From Blasia pusilla (taxonomy: Eukaryota > Marchantiophyta > Marchantiopsida > Blasiales): DNA of 64,000 nucleotides. The notes beneath the pieces were generated by a model. The model worked only from the letters and a program-made list of their open reading frames with translations, was not told the DNA's origin and ran no database searches. The translations under genes were made by a program, and so were the position numbers. Positions 33,780-46,400 of this stretch are shown in pieces (within the stretch, counting starts at the first letter, position 1; each line of letters begins with the position of its first letter). Where the stretch lies: contig CM114275.1 of assembly GCA_050084515.1 (NCBI GenBank), positions 4,526,001-4,590,000 of the forward strand, written 5' to 3'.

Positions 33780-35911
33780 TAGAACAAGTTCTCAAGTTGT
33801 GTTGAGGGCATCTCGAACTTCTTGTGTATTCAATCCTTGTCCAAAGAAGGTTTCCATGCCTTGATTTTGGAGATCTATGGAAATTCTATGCATAAGGTCT
33901 TCTTGATCGTATATGTCAATGAAGCTGATGAGCCACGATCGCAAGCGAATCATCCAATCAAATTTTTTTTTGACCTGGGATTTCTCCTTGAACCACCCCA
34001 TCTATGTTCACTTCAGGGTTATAATTAGATTGGGGGTTGTTATATCCCCAATTGAAAGTGAAGTTCTCTTACTCTTGGGATCGCTTGCGATATGAAGCTG
34101 ATGCATTAGTATCGAGTGCGTGGAAAGATATGCCAAAAAGGTGATATAGTCTTCATGACCAAGGTTGTCTACAAATTGGACACTAATATGATAGTAACAT
34201 CTCTTTTTGAAGACAATATGGATGCCAATAACAGACTTTACATGTGCTTGTCACGTAGCAACCTTCTATGGTAATGGGGTTGAAGCACATCATGTACTTT
34301 AGCTAGTTGTTTGGCATGAGTATCCCTCCTTTAACTACAAAAGTTTCCTTTATCCAATTAGGCACATGTTGTTGTTGTTTGCTTGGATTGAGAGGTGTTG
34401 GTGTCAACATTATAGAAATATAGTTGGTGGCGTTTGGGTCCACTTCATTGTCCCATGTTGCGTCTAGAGTAGATGATCTCAACTACTCGATAGGTTGAAA
34501 TGAGATCATATCAAACCTTTCACGAGATGATCCTCACATAGAGTTGTCTTAGGTGTGAGTTCTTGCATGTTGCCCTTCGCTCTCCATTGCAATAGTTTAT
34601 CCATTTCTTGTTTACATCTTGCCATGATGAATTTGTATGCCCTCCTTCATTGCTCCATATGGTCTTCCATTATAGCTCTTTATCTTGTATGTAGCTCATA
34701 TTTGGCAATTGAAAAGTTCACAATACTCTCCATCTCTCTCTTAAGTCTCTCTTGCTCCTCAGACAACTGTTGGTGCTTCTCTAGGCCTTCAAAATGTTGA
34801 ATTTGGCTTCCAAATCAAAAAAGCGTTGGAAATTCTTTATTGAACTCTCCAAGGGTGATAGCCAAGTAGTAACCTTGCTATTTTCTGAAGCAATCTCCCC
34901 ACGAAAGGTTGCGGGAATAGCGACGCTATGTACAAGGTGATCAGAACTCTCTTTAGGCCCATCAAAACTCATACTATGACCTACATTGAGATCATTCAAA
35001 ACACTTCTTAGTTCCTTCAAAGTCTCCTCCCCCAAGTGGACTCGCGCTTTATTTTCATTTCTATCATGTATCTCCTCTTCGGTGGATGGATTTCTTCTGT
35101 TTACATCCAAAGAAGATAGTAGGGGCCTTTAAGGCTTCTTGGAAATCCACCATGCTCGTGTAGGCTTGATGACACTTGTTGTGGTAGAACCGCTCCTTCT
35201 TCTCCTCCATCTGGCCAAGAAAATGATGGCTGATGTTGATGTCGTGGATAAAGGCCCATACTTCCAAAGTTTGGCAGAGTCTAAACCCTTATTTATTTTG
35301 ACTGTATCCGTGGGGATATTTCCTCTTGAACTTTGGGTCGCTTATCTCTTCTCATAGACCGAGGCCGCCACAAGCCCCCAGGACGCGCCGCGACAAGGTT
35401 GCAGGCCACGCAAACGCGCGAGGGCTCTAGGCGGGCTCCATGCGGGCAGCCTGGGAATGTCCGTCCCATGGTGGACTTGCCCTTTTTTGTGCAACATTTT
35501 CAAAGACATGATCTCCACATCGCAATAATGAACCTCTATGCCCTTTATAAACTCCACGATTTTGATCTTGACAAATAACTTGCTCACTAACTTCGTCTTC
35601 TTTGGCAAGAGGTCTTCATAACTTGCAAGGCCATTGCCTAATACTTCTTCTACGTGCTGATGTTCTCCCAGATTTTTGGAAAAATCACAAATTGCACGAT
35701 CCGGCTACTTGAACCGTGACTTATTAAACTCTACGATAAGAATATCAAGGTCAATGATGCTATACAAGTGCGTCTTCAATTCATCGTCGATGAAAAATTT
35801 GAATCGTGAGATCGTCTTTTTATTCATCTTCGCAGCCGTTGGTTGACTCGATGTATCATGGAGTTCTTCCCCTCTGTCGTCACCCTCTACGTCATGAAGC
35901 TGCAACTCCAT
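33780..35911 (-). pseudogene. Decayed minus-strand coding region with coiled-coil and RING-like Cys/His cluster
   Basis: From 35911 a frame runs MELQLHDVEGDDRGEELH ... FIDDELKTHLYS with one TAG at 35705, then PDRAICDFSKNLGEHQHVEE and KLFVKIKIVEFIKGIEVHY to about 35342. Further frames give MEVWAFIHDINISHHFLGQ (35267) and a Glu/Lys-rich part with LGEETLKELRSVLNDL (35110-34781), then a heptad-like KREMESIVNFSIAKYEL. Near 34140-34270 there is a Cys/His cluster CKVCYWHPYC and CPICRQPW. No known family fits. It may be a transposon ORF or a captured gene. Confidence 0.4.
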
Positions 35912-37202
35912 CTTTAACTTTTCTTCTAGTAAAATGTGAATGGAAAGGATTATTATGAAAAGATTTCAATAATAGTGACACGATGACACACAATACATCC
36001 ATGGATCATACATTTGTGATCATTTACAATCATTTAGAGGCATATGTTCACATTTTTCAATCATGTCTTATATTCCTTGTGAAAAATATACAATCCTCAA
36101 ATTGATTTATAATCACATTATCGTGTTTACAAAAATCTCATCACCATATACTCAATAAGCATATGTAAATGGTCTTAATCCCGAATATATATTGTCCCTA
36201 CCTAATAATTTTGCATTTGCTCTTATATATGCAATAATATACTTTGGCTTTTAGGATCAAAGGGGTTCAGAGCTAATGCTCACTTTCAAACCCTTTCCAA
36301 ATAAGCCCATTTGGCATTCGTGTAGGCATCCTTGATAGCAAGGTTGCATGTCACATATATAGTTAAAATTTTTCACAATCATTCCTCTAGCGGAGACTTT
36401 TGTGGCTATGTTAAAACTATGATTCTATGGTGAACTCGATGCTATGTGCCCAACATGCTCTTTTTGTTCATGGGACCACCATCTCTAAGGCAACACTAAG
36501 CACTCATCATCCCATAAAGCATTTTGCCATCTCCAATCCCCATGTATGGCTCAGAGTTGGATCCAAAATGGATGAAAATATTCCTAGCATGAAGATTAGT
36601 ATGAAAAACTCTACGCTTGTGGATAATCTCTATGGTAACAAGCAGGGATGAGATTTGATGCCATCATGATGCCATCACGACACATATGATCTTATGCAAC
36701 TCTCCTAAACCTGCCCCTCCATTCTTCAAGGTATGGCATGCTTGGATCCAATTTTCAAGCTGCCCATCATTCCAATATGGATAGATGCAACGTTGTCGTA
36801 TAGTAAAATCAACCAGTGTGTTAACTCCTTCCTCATTAAGAATTAGATAGAATTTTATTAGTATTAAGTAAATTAGCTTAGGGAAAGAAAATTCCCATGT
36901 TTAAACCTCTTTATGGTGCCTCTTTTATGCAGGCCCAACTTTAGGAAAAGAGGTAATAAATAAAAGATGACTTTATAAAAGTAAAGTGGTGAGGTTGGTG
37001 CTTTAATGAAAAGCAAAACTAGTCTTTGTTGGTGGCTAGGTTAGTTGGGGTAATTTGGAAAATATCAAGTGGATAAAAGAGGATATTTTGGAAGAGATAA
37101 GAAGAAATCTACTTGTGTCAAAATGTAATTGACTAAGCCTTAAGAGGAAGCCATGTGGCACAAGATAAGATTAGCTCTATTTTGTATTCTTGTAGATCGC
37201 TT
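35912..37202. other. AT-rich sequence without recognisable gene
   Basis: Short frames only (74 codons at most), no motif. Confidence 0.5.
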
Positions 37203-37560
37203 GTGAGTATATAAAAGGAGGGACCTTCAAGCGTTCATCACATTCTATTCCACATCTTGAGTATCTCATGTCACTCTTGAGTGTATGGTTTTGGGATTTC
37301 TTGCTCTTCCAATGAGAGTGGATCACCTCTCTTGGGAGAGTAACTTGACCATGATCTATTCTTCGAGAGGTTTTTAGATTGTGGTGTGTGTGTGGAGATG
37401 AGAGGTTTGTCACCTTAGAGGAGTTTAGTCATACTAAAATAATGAATGTTTGGGCTTCTTTCTTTCCCAATGAGAGTGAGTTACCCCTCTTGGGAGAATA
37501 ATTCAGCCAAAATCCATTCTTGAGGAGAGTAGAGAATGTCTGTCAAGCATGGATAGGGGT
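37203..37560 (+). promoter_or_regulatory. LTR-like promoter block with TATA box and internal direct repeat
   Basis: TATATAAAAG at 37208-37217 is followed by TTCATCACATTC and two imperfect copies, 152 bp apart, of a segment with CCAATGAGAGTG and CCTCTTGGGAGA (about 37308 and 37460). This resembles the U3/R part of an LTR. A second LTR copy or primer site was not found. Confidence 0.4.
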
Positions 37561-37647
37561 GGAGCACAAGTTGTGCCCGACTTTCCTTTCCTTAATCCAT
37601 ACCATGTTAAGGTACTCTTTGTAGATAGGCACTGATTCACTCGCTAT

Positions 37648-38199
37648 TTAGTTTATCACTTTGGGGAGGCGTTCATGAACCAAGTCATTCAATCTCCAAC
37701 TCCGGTGATCCTTCCTATCGTCACATATGGAAGGACATGGGATTGTACTTTGTATGTCCTTATATAGCGATCCATGGACGTCAATATGTCTGCTCAAGTA
37801 GGCTTTAACACTAGTTGTGCTATCTTCCTTGTGTACAAGCGTAAAGTAGTTTATAAGGATTTTATAGTTAGGAATTTTGGGGTCCCATGTTACGAAGAAG
37901 TGATTGCCTCGGTACTTCCATTTGCGATACATGTTGTGAGAGAATGGAGAGTATACATAATAATTTTGTATTGAAAAATGAGAACTTCTTAGAGAGTTCA
38001 TCTTGGATCGACCACGTCTGCTGCAGCTAGAAGGCCCGCCCTTACTCAAAGAAAGGCTCTCGACACGACAACGTGATGGATCCTCGATCAATCTTCCCAC
38101 CATGGTAACCATCCCTTGATGTAAAATAGTAGCAAACATATCTTCACACATCATTGATTGTCTTGCATATAATTGAGATGATTTCTTAAACACCTTCAT
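37648..38199 (-). CDS. Hypothetical open frame of 183 codons, unrecognised
   Basis: The longest uninterrupted frame in this part. Ser/Arg-rich near residues 60-80, then a hydrophobic and aromatic stretch (IQNYYVYSPFSH). No domain is recognised. It is surrounded by non-coding sequence and starts with an ordinary ATG. It may be a chance frame or part of an unknown transposon. I do not assign a function. Confidence 0.2.
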   Translation of the reverse strand: MKVFKKSSQLYARQSMMCEDMFATILHQGMVTMVGRLIEDPSRCRVESLSLSKGGPSSCSRRGRSKMNSLRSSHFSIQNYYVYSPFSHNMYRKWKYRGNHFFVTWDPKIPNYKILINYFTLVHKEDSTTSVKAYLSRHIDVHGSLYKDIQSTIPCPSICDDRKDHRSWRLNDLVHERLPKVIN

Positions 38200-39068
38200 G
38201 CAATATTAAATATTTTCACTAAAGTTGAGGATTTGGTTTAATTTACAACGATATACGGTTCCGTGTAAACTTGAGCCCAAAGTATCATGAGGATCAACTT
38301 ATACTACTACATCCTTGTTAAAAATCGATGTATATCCCCGTGGAACTACCAATAACTTTCTCGCCAAATTTTTACGTCCCTTAAAAAGAAGTTGAGTATT
38401 TTTTAAACTCTACAAAAAATCTTTCTAGTAGAGTTGTCTCTCCAACAACGGGCTTCTCCTTCTTGTTTGTCTTGAGAGGGACATACACTTTCTCCAAGTG
38501 AACGACTTGTTGGGCAAAAAATGCACTTAATGTCTCGACCTCTTTGGCATTGACTTCCTAGTTCCATATCCGTGGACATGTTCGATGCCAATGCCGATGA
38601 AACTCTCATATACAATCTTTGCAATACCAAGGTATAGTCATGGAAACCATCCATACCCCTCAAAATTTAGGATTGTCTCTTCTCTAATGTAAGATGGAAA
38701 AACCAGTGTGGCCATGCCTCTCTTACAACCATGTTGAAGTCATTCCTAGAATTGACTCATTGTCTCTTGAAACTATTTCTCAACTCTATTTGGTTATCTC
38801 CCGCTCCCGAAGACTCCGCCCCACTAAACATATGGCTTGGAGGAAGAACATAGGAGGATTTCCTACACAACCAACGAAAGAAATCTAATGGTGGAGATTA
38901 GAAAGTACCAAAAAGATAACAACTGACGATGCTATAACAATGGCTCAGTCCATATATACAAACGTGAATGATGGAATGTGGGATCTAGGTTAAGGGTTTA
39001 ACAATCAAAGGGAATATATGCACGCTCAGATAAGTTTCCTTGACCTCCTCCACATCCTTGATGTCCTA
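38200..39068. other. No gene recognised
   Basis: Frames of 86 codons (38403-38663, minus) and 64 codons (38694-38888, plus) have no motif. Confidence 0.4.
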
Positions 39069-39437
39069 CAAGGTTGCATACAAACGGATAAATTCGAACA
39101 TGTCCACGGATATGCCGCTTAGGTACTTGCAGGTTCAGGGCCTGTGCCGGAGCCCACCATGAGCCCTCAATGTAATGCCCTACGTGGGCCTGAGCCCGCC
39201 CAATGGGAGCCCATCCTACTGTGCAAGCCTAACTGCGGATCTTCCGCTGGCTGATGTAGACTACGTGCGGGCCACAAAATGGGTGCGGGCTCGGCTAGCC
39301 CGAGTCTATACTACAGGCTTGATGGGCTCAGGGGCGGGCTTGGGTGTGTGCCATGGGTACCGGGGCCCGCATGGACAGGTCTATCCTAGGAACGGACATA
39401 AGTCCGCGGACATAGACTCCTTTTGTATGCAACCCTA
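39069..39437. mobile_element. hAT-like GC-rich element, copy 2 (369 bp)
   Basis: The left end CAAGGTTGCATACAAACGG and the right end TTTTGTATGCAACCCTA are inverted copies of the ends of the element at 6656. CGGACA motifs are sub-terminal. The interior is GCGGGC/GGGCTC-rich. The flanks ATGTCCTA and ATGTGATG match at 5 of 8 bases, weak support for an 8-bp duplication. Confidence 0.68.
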
Positions 39438-39889
39438 ATGTGATGAGGAATTCCAATGAAAAAAAGTCTAAACTCAAGATCGTGAATCAAAAATCTCAAA
39501 AGCACCAAACCACTTGAATGATAGAAGGGAATTCCACACTCACAACCTCTCATCTAATGTGGAATAAATTAGAGTTTGTTTAAGACACAACAAGGAGTGC
39601 AAATATCCAAGTTGGTCATAAACAAAATCTAGCTATCCCCAAAGGCATGCAATGGATTTTCCAAAAATTTTAGCGATCTTGAAAGACCTAAGCTCTCAAG
39701 GCACCAATGAAATTTGGGGTCTCATCCAAAACTAATCCTACTCTCAAAGAAAAGAAGAGGAAAATATGAAGGAAATGGTGAAAGTGTGGGTTAGTTAGGG
39801 CCTAGTACCTCACTTATGAGCATTTTGGGTTCCACTTGTAGGCCCTTTGTATATGGGTTTTAGCTACAGGGTGTCACGTGGTGACCTTG
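39438..39889. other. No gene recognised
   Basis: A short spacer between two hAT-like copies. Confidence 0.4.
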
Positions 39890-40126
39890 ATTTTGCTTTT
39901 GGGACCTGGGCTAGGGCGTGGGCGCAAAGGTGCGTCGACTACAAATTGGGCAACAGAAATGGGCGTTGGGTTGATGAGACGAGGTGCGGGCCGCAGGTAC
40001 TATGGCCTGCGCAACCCGCATTTAGGCCCATATGAGGGATAGTATCTCCTTAAGATGGACATAAGTATGCGGATAAGCATATGTCCGCAGAATCGTAGAT
40101 ACGGACTTCGTATGCGTGCAACCTTG
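39890..40126. mobile_element. hAT-like GC-rich element, copy 3 (one end only)
   Basis: The right end GTATGCGTGCAACCTTG (40110-40126) and the internal ATGTCCGCAG and ATACGGAC match the family. The left terminus is not found, so it is truncated. The interior is GC-rich (CGGGCCGCAGG). Confidence 0.58.
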
Positions 40127-42079
40127 ACAAAACTCCACGAACTTCTACCAGAAAAAAAATAAACTAGAAATCAACATAAGGTCATGAGAAGAGAAAAACA
40201 AGGCTTGCAGTAGAGGGTGATGGGGGAATCTATCGAAAGTACAAAAAAGGGAGATTGAGGGAGTCAAGATAGGGGAAAAGATTTAGGGGGTGTTTTCCCG
40301 TAAGCTAAGCTCACAAGCAACGAAGACATTACTGGCTAGGCCTAGAGAAATATGACTACCACTAAGAGGGCCTCTAGCAATGGTATCTCCCATGGCATGA
40401 GTTGCTTCAAAAGCCCATTGGCTTTGGCAGCCAATGGGCATACTTCAAAGCTTTGGAGACTCGCTGCCTATAGTAAAGAAGGGCAAATAATCATACCACA
40501 CATAGAATCCAAATGGGCAATAATCATACCACGAGAACACGATTTTGCATTGTAACTTTTACTCCATTCCAAAAAATTGAATAGCACTCGCGAATCCATA
40601 AATCGACCTTCACCCCCACAAAACCACATGAACTTCCACATATCCACGTGCCCGTAACTTGGAGTAGCCCAACAAAGTAGCATTGTGGTATTGCCATCAA
40701 GATCAGTAGCAATCAATGTTTAAAACCTATTATTAAGAGAGATACATGGCATGATTGAGGCATATGGGAACACATCCGAAGTAAATGGAGGGGAGAGTCA
40801 AGGGGCGAAGAAAAAAGTGGGAACTCCTAAAAATCTAACCTAACATAAAAAAGAAGAGAAACGTGACTAATCTATAACCATGGGGTCCGCATATAAAACA
40901 ACGCACCCGTTTTAGACGGGTGCCGGCAGCAAATCGACAGCAGACATGACATTGACGGCGCAAAGTCCCCGTTTAGTGGACTTTGGGCCGCCCGCTACCC
41001 GTCTTGCTGCCCAAATCCCAAAAAATAAGCGCAAAAGATTTGCAGCTTTGGGTTATTTTAAGCAACCGTTTGAATTGGAACGAGCGTGCCCCTGTCGCAA
41101 CCATAGCCTGGGCAGGTTTACAACAGTTGATTCCAGGAAACAATCCTGCCAATCATTCACTGGAGCTACATCAAAAGCGTGTCCGTCAAATGTTCCTCCT
41201 GCCAGAGCGTGGCGGGAGGAACATCCGAAGATCGAAGTCTACTTTCCAATTTTCGAAATGGTTTCCATATCCTACAACATACAGGAGGCAGAAAGTTTGG
41301 AGGAAACAGATGGCTCAGAGTGTATTTCACAAGCGATCTGGCGCTACTTCAAACCCTATCCGCAGGACGACAAATTGAGGGCATCACACACTTTAGCTGT
41401 TTTAAAAGCAGAGTCTTCAAGTTGCCATATCGAAGAAACAGAATGATAAGACGCATGATGTACTGGCGCTGCATCCAAGAGCATTGTCGCACTGTCATAA
41501 CCATTTTCGGGAAAACCGAACAATCTGTTTTTCTGACTTCATGATCCCGTGCAACGATATCATGCACAGGAACTATCGTGCCCACTGGCGGAATGACAAG
41601 TTTACAGACACCCAAAGATGGGCGTGGAGCTCGCAAAAATTAATTCCATCGACGAAACGTTCACAGTAGAATACGTGCTATTAACGAAGAAGAGCATGAC
41701 ACTGCACGTCCTACGTACCGACTTCCGTGGTCGTACGACACTTAGTACAATACTTTTCACTGCAATCGACCAATACTACGATGGAAAATGAAAATGTTCT
41801 ACATGTTATACAAGGTGGAGTAGGCCAAGTAAGCCTATGGGATGACCGTCAATCTATGAAAACCTCCGGAACCAGGTCCTCATGATACATGCAAGGTGAT
41901 TCTGTTGTTGAACCTTACGTGGAGAAACCGTGGTTACGTTCCATGCTTTTCACGATTTGTTCAATTACATCATTGTTCTTGCATTCAGGCAAGTGTATTG
42001 GTAAAAGTAACCTTAATTACAAATGTCACAAGCTCCACAGCTATCAGGTGCCATGAGGGAACATATTGAGAAGCTGAGG
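40127..42079. other. Intergenic region downstream of the CHX gene
   Basis: Composition changes near 40900, where transposon sequence gives way to more balanced sequence. An 8-bp hairpin GCACCCGT/ACGGGTGC lies at 40903-40922. All three plus-strand frames at 40946-41544 are fairly open (166, 131 and 121 codons) but none shows a domain or a codon pattern that wins. The 3' untranslated region of the CHX gene lies next to 42079; no clear poly(A) signal was picked. Confidence 0.45.
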
Positions 42080-45000
42080 TCAGACCATAGAATCGTCTGC
42101 AGGTTGAATTGCGGAGGAATTGCCACTGCGGTGTGACTCGGACAGATGCTGATCATGATGATCCTTGCCAAGGCGAGTTTCTTCTTTAAGTTTTGAACTG
42201 AAAGCGATATTTTGTAGATCAGGATCATATTGTTGCACAACCAAAACCGATGGAATGCAACCGGGGAAAGTGAGTAGATCTCCCACAGGTCCGAGCTCAG
42301 AGTAATCAGGTCGTTTGAGCGGCACAAGACCTGACAGCACAGGAGAAGGGCGGAGATTACGACCCACCAGAATCATCTGATACGCATTTGACCTACCCAC
42401 TTCCAGAACAGCTTCGGTGAGGTTCTTGATCACGACTTCTTCATATGACACAGGTTCAACCGTGTTGGTGCTGTCTACGTTTTTCATCGACTTGCGCGCC
42501 ACCACAAGCAGCTCTTCGTCCCGCTGCCTCTCCTGAACTGGATCCCTTTCCACGCCCGCAAAGTAATGGCTGGATCCGATTCCAGAGCTTCTGAGAGTAG
42601 AAGCCCCGGAGTCGGCTGTCGACTGCTGCGGGACTTCTCTCAGATGAAGGTCAGCCGTGTAACGAATCACTTTGAGTTTGACTCCTGGATGTTCAGCCAT
42701 GCGGAAACCAAATGCAAGGGCCTCACGATCATCCGGACCCCCAAAGAACAGCATCACTGCTTTGTGGTCAACGTTACTTGGGGCAATCTGAGCAGCTCCC
42801 CAAACGCCCCGGTCGATAAACAGAGCAACAGAGCATGGAGCGTGCTGTAGTACTCTGCGATTGACACTCCGGTGCTCAGGGTGACTGTTTTCCAACACGC
42901 CGTCAACCCTCAGGTGCTTGTGGAAGGGAAGAATAATGATAGCGGCTCGTTTCTCTTCAGCAGTAACACAGATATCTTCGTGCATATCATCAAACCCTGA
43001 AATGGCGGTCATAGGACGTACTGTAACCTTACTCAGAGTCCCAAATGCTTCATAGGCCACAACAATTTGGTCTGTCCTTACGGCACCGCCTTCGTCCCAG
43101 AAAGGGCGGCCATCCCTTCTAGCGCGTTGGACCATGATGATGGCAGAGGAACGCTCTGAGAGTTCCACAAGATGCAACATGTACAGACGAAGGGTTCGCT
43201 TTGCCTTCCCTCTCATTATTTCGGTCAAGTTAATCATAGCGGGAACATTCCTGATGCTGTGCACACAGCTCAATATGCGTAAATTATCCTTGAAATATCC
43301 ATCAGCTAATTGCCTTTGATTGTACGGCACTTTATTCCTTGCTGGCTTGTAGAGTGCCATCACAATAGGCGTCGTCATGAAAGTAGTCACGAGAGCCATG
43401 AGAACCATAATTGCGAAAACCTCATCGTTCAAAACCTGCACAAGTTTATTCGGTCAAACGACGGATCGTCTTTAGCTCGAATTTTGAATTAAATTTATTC
43501 AGGACTTGGCCATAGGGGCAAAATCTGAAAGCACAACTGAGAAAATTGCAAATTTAAACAACTAGAGTAGATTATGAAAAGAGTTCAATAGAAATGTCTT
43601 GCATTCAGGGGGCATGCGCTGATAGAGACTTACACCTCGGTCCTTGCCAATATTGAGGACAATCAATTCAACGAGACCCTTAGTGTTCATCAGAAACCCC
43701 AACGCTAAGGATTTCCGAGCGTTTTTGGTGTAGAATTGCGATACAATGAATGTCCCGCAAACCTTGCCAATGCAGGCCACCGCGATGACGAGGACAAGAA
43801 GGCCCCATGACTGAGCCGTCTTCACTGCACCGATGTTCGTCTTCAAGCCACTTGAAGCGAAGTAGAGAGGTAGCAGCAGCACGGAGACGAAGTCCTCAAG
43901 TTTTTCTATAAGGTGAGTGGCGAAAGTTCCATCCTTGGGAATGATGAGACCAAAAACAAAAGCCCCAAAAATTGAGTGGATTCCGATAGCATCTGTCGCA
44001 AACCCAGCTGCTAAAGTCGCGGCGAATGTAAAGGCGATATAGACCTCCTTAATGGGTTCATTGTCCGGTGATTGACGCGCTATGAAATTCATACCGGGCT
44101 TCATCACGACGAACATAAATATGACAAACGCAGCTCCACATAAGAGAACCCAAATTGCGATGGTCGGACTGGTGTTGGAACCAGATAGAGCAACGGCGAG
44201 AGCGAGAAGAATCCAGGCAGTTACGTCGTTTACAGCCGCTGCAGACATGGCCATTTGTCCGACATCTGTTGTCAATAGCTTGCGCTCGGCGAGAATACGG
44301 GCCAGCACCGGAAAGGCGGTGATGGACATCGCCACGCCCATAAACACTAAGAATGGGGCGAAGTCTGTTCCTTTGGCAATTGTCTGATGAAGCACAAATG
44401 AAGCCCCCACTCCCGCCGCGAATGGTAAGGTCATTCCAGCAGCTGCAATAGCTAAGGACTGTGATCCCACTTTTCTCAAAGCTCGCAAATCCAACTCCAG
44501 CCCAACCATAAACAGGAAGAAGAGAAGCCCCATGTCTGCAAAGGTTTCAAGAACCGTGATGCTCTGTTGGGGAAACAGCTTTCTCATATACTCCTTGTTG
44601 CGACCCAAAGCAGAGGGCCCGAGAAGAATGCCTCCCTGCGATAGAATACACAGAATTAGTGAAGAGATAACATTCCAACCTCATAGCTCTTTCATTTGAC
44701 TCGTGAAGTTCTCTCAGGAAAATGAGAGTTTCAATGTAGAACTGGTAAGAATTCGACCTCTCGAAATGAGAAATGGGGCTTCTTAAGATAAAAGAACCCC
44801 TGTGAAACTAGCCCTACCCTCCACAGAAATGTGTATAGATAGCCCCGCGGGAAGGGGGTGTGGGTGGGGAGGGGGAAGGGGGATTCCCGAGAACTACACT
44901 GCCACAATCTTCTATTACCCCAACTAGACCACTTCACCAGTCCTGATCAAGTGCAGTCTCCACAATCGAGAGATTGAAGGAGATCACGTGGAACCCTAAC

Positions 45001-45571
45001 CCCCAAAATTCTGGCTCATGAGCCTGAAATCTAGTGTAGACAAGAACATTCCGATTCAGAGGTACATTCGCTGGCTTGCAAATACGCACTGAAAAAAAAA
45101 CGAATCGGGTTAAAGTCCTAGATGATTGTCAATTGAATCCATGATGAACAGCATGAACACATGAGAATAATATCCCGGCTCGAAACAACATTTGAGATCC
45201 GGCAGCCGACCGTTTATAGATCGAGAATAGGATTTCAAAGTCCTCCATAAAGTCATTGGATGACGACTAACGGAGACACACTTGGCAGACCTCTCGAATG
45301 TCAAAAACATAATGTTTCAAATTCAATTGCGAATGTATCGAGAGAAATCCCAACTCACGATAATCTCCCCGATCACACGCGGCTGCCTCAGGGGCTTCAA
45401 CAAAAACGCCAACGAGCGTGTCACCACCAGCACCAAAATAATTTGAACGATCAATAGTGGGAACGAGAAATGGAGCGGGTTGTCCTTCTGCCAGAGTCCA
45501 TTGGACGTTGCTTTCATCGGATGAAGACATGATGATGCCAAAACCATGGAATTCGATGCATTGGAAGCCAT
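42080..45571 (-). CDS. Cation/H+ antiporter, CHX family (CHX17-20-like clade), three exons
   Basis: Coding exons on the minus strand: 45571-45359 (71 codons), 44635-43634 (334 codons), 43435-42080 (451 codons plus stop), giving 856 residues, normal for plant CHX proteins (about 780-870). Splice sites are canonical: GTGAGT at 45358 to CGCAG before 44635, and GTAAGT at 43633 to TGCAG before 43435; both introns (723 and 198 bp) are in phase 0. The N-terminus [17 protein letters not shown] is typical. The membrane domain carries [22 protein letters not shown] across the first junction, [39 protein letters not shown] with the Asn-Asp pair at the ion-binding site, [21 protein letters not shown], and [15 protein letters not shown] before exon 3. 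The long C-terminal half ([19 protein letters not shown] then a soluble region with [13 protein letters not shown]) is the regulatory domain. Known CHX proteins exchange K+ or other monovalent cations for H+ in endomembranes or plasma membrane and regulate pH. The frame is intact. The exact subclade cannot be settled by eye. Confidence 0.95.
43436..43633 (-). other. CHX intron 2 (198 bp)
   Basis: Starts GTAAGT and ends TGCAG on the minus strand. Joins NIGKDRG to VLNDEVF in phase 0. Confidence 0.9.
44636..45358 (-). other. CHX intron 1 (723 bp)
   Basis: Starts GTGAGT and ends CGCAG on the minus strand. Joins RVIGEII to GGILLGPS in phase 0. A CHX intron at this Gly-rich point is common as far as I recall. 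Confidence 0.9.
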
Positions 45572-46400
45572 AATTCACAGTGTGCACCGTACGTGCTTCA
45601 GGTGCACCTAGCAACAATCACTGTTCACGTGGAAAGGTCTACAAATTTAAAATCTCCCGGATCCGCGCTACGTCCCCTTCATAACGAATATCTGTGGAGG
45701 AATTCGAACTGCCGCACGAATTGAGGTGCCATCCTCCCAGCAGTATCTTTTGAGATGCCCCTTGCAGCCTTCCACAACGGCGTTACTTTTCCATTCTCTC
45801 GACGATGGTCTACGGATGCCGAAGCACAAGGCAGCCCTTTTGAACTGCAACACTACTGCTCGCCGTTCTAGCCTTCACTCCCTTGTAAGTGGGTGGCATT
45901 CAAACTATTTAAAGAGGCGATGGCAGCAGCGTCGATCCGGACTTCAGCCCCGGCAAGAGAAGGATAAAAATGCAACTAACGATTCCAGAATTACGCAGAC
46001 GTTGAAATAATCCGGGAAAAGGAACGTCCCTGATACTACCCGGCCACTAACGAATACCGTCGCAACAGTCGTTGCGAATAAGCTTGGCGCGTCCAGCTGC
46101 GACTGGCTCGTTTCCGGGGAGCAGTTCGAGTCTACAATCAAGCGACTCGGATTACAGTTCTCCCTGAGGCCCACTGGCTGGGCTGGATGACCCCACCGGT
46201 AACTACACTTGCCCGCACGTCAGAGTGTCCCCCATGTGCACACGTTGTCAACCTTCTAGCTTTTAGCACACGAAGGGCATGGTGACGACACCTCACTGCG
46301 CCGCTATTTGTAACTCCAAATCCATTCAAAATCCGTCACACCCGATATCCTCCTGCATGTCCCTGTGAGGGATTTGGAAGTTCCTCTCACTTATCCTGAT
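45572..46400 (-). promoter_or_regulatory. Upstream region of the CHX gene (5' UTR and promoter)
   Basis: No other ORF of note lies here. A TATA-like TTTAAATAG on the minus strand at 45905-45914, about 335 bases before the ATG, is a possible core promoter, but weak. Short frames on both strands are incidental. Confidence 0.4.

Noticed and set aside
40946-41544. Three overlapping open plus-strand frames (up to 166 codons)
   Set aside because: No domain, no preferred frame and no splice or start context that singles one out; may be non-coding.
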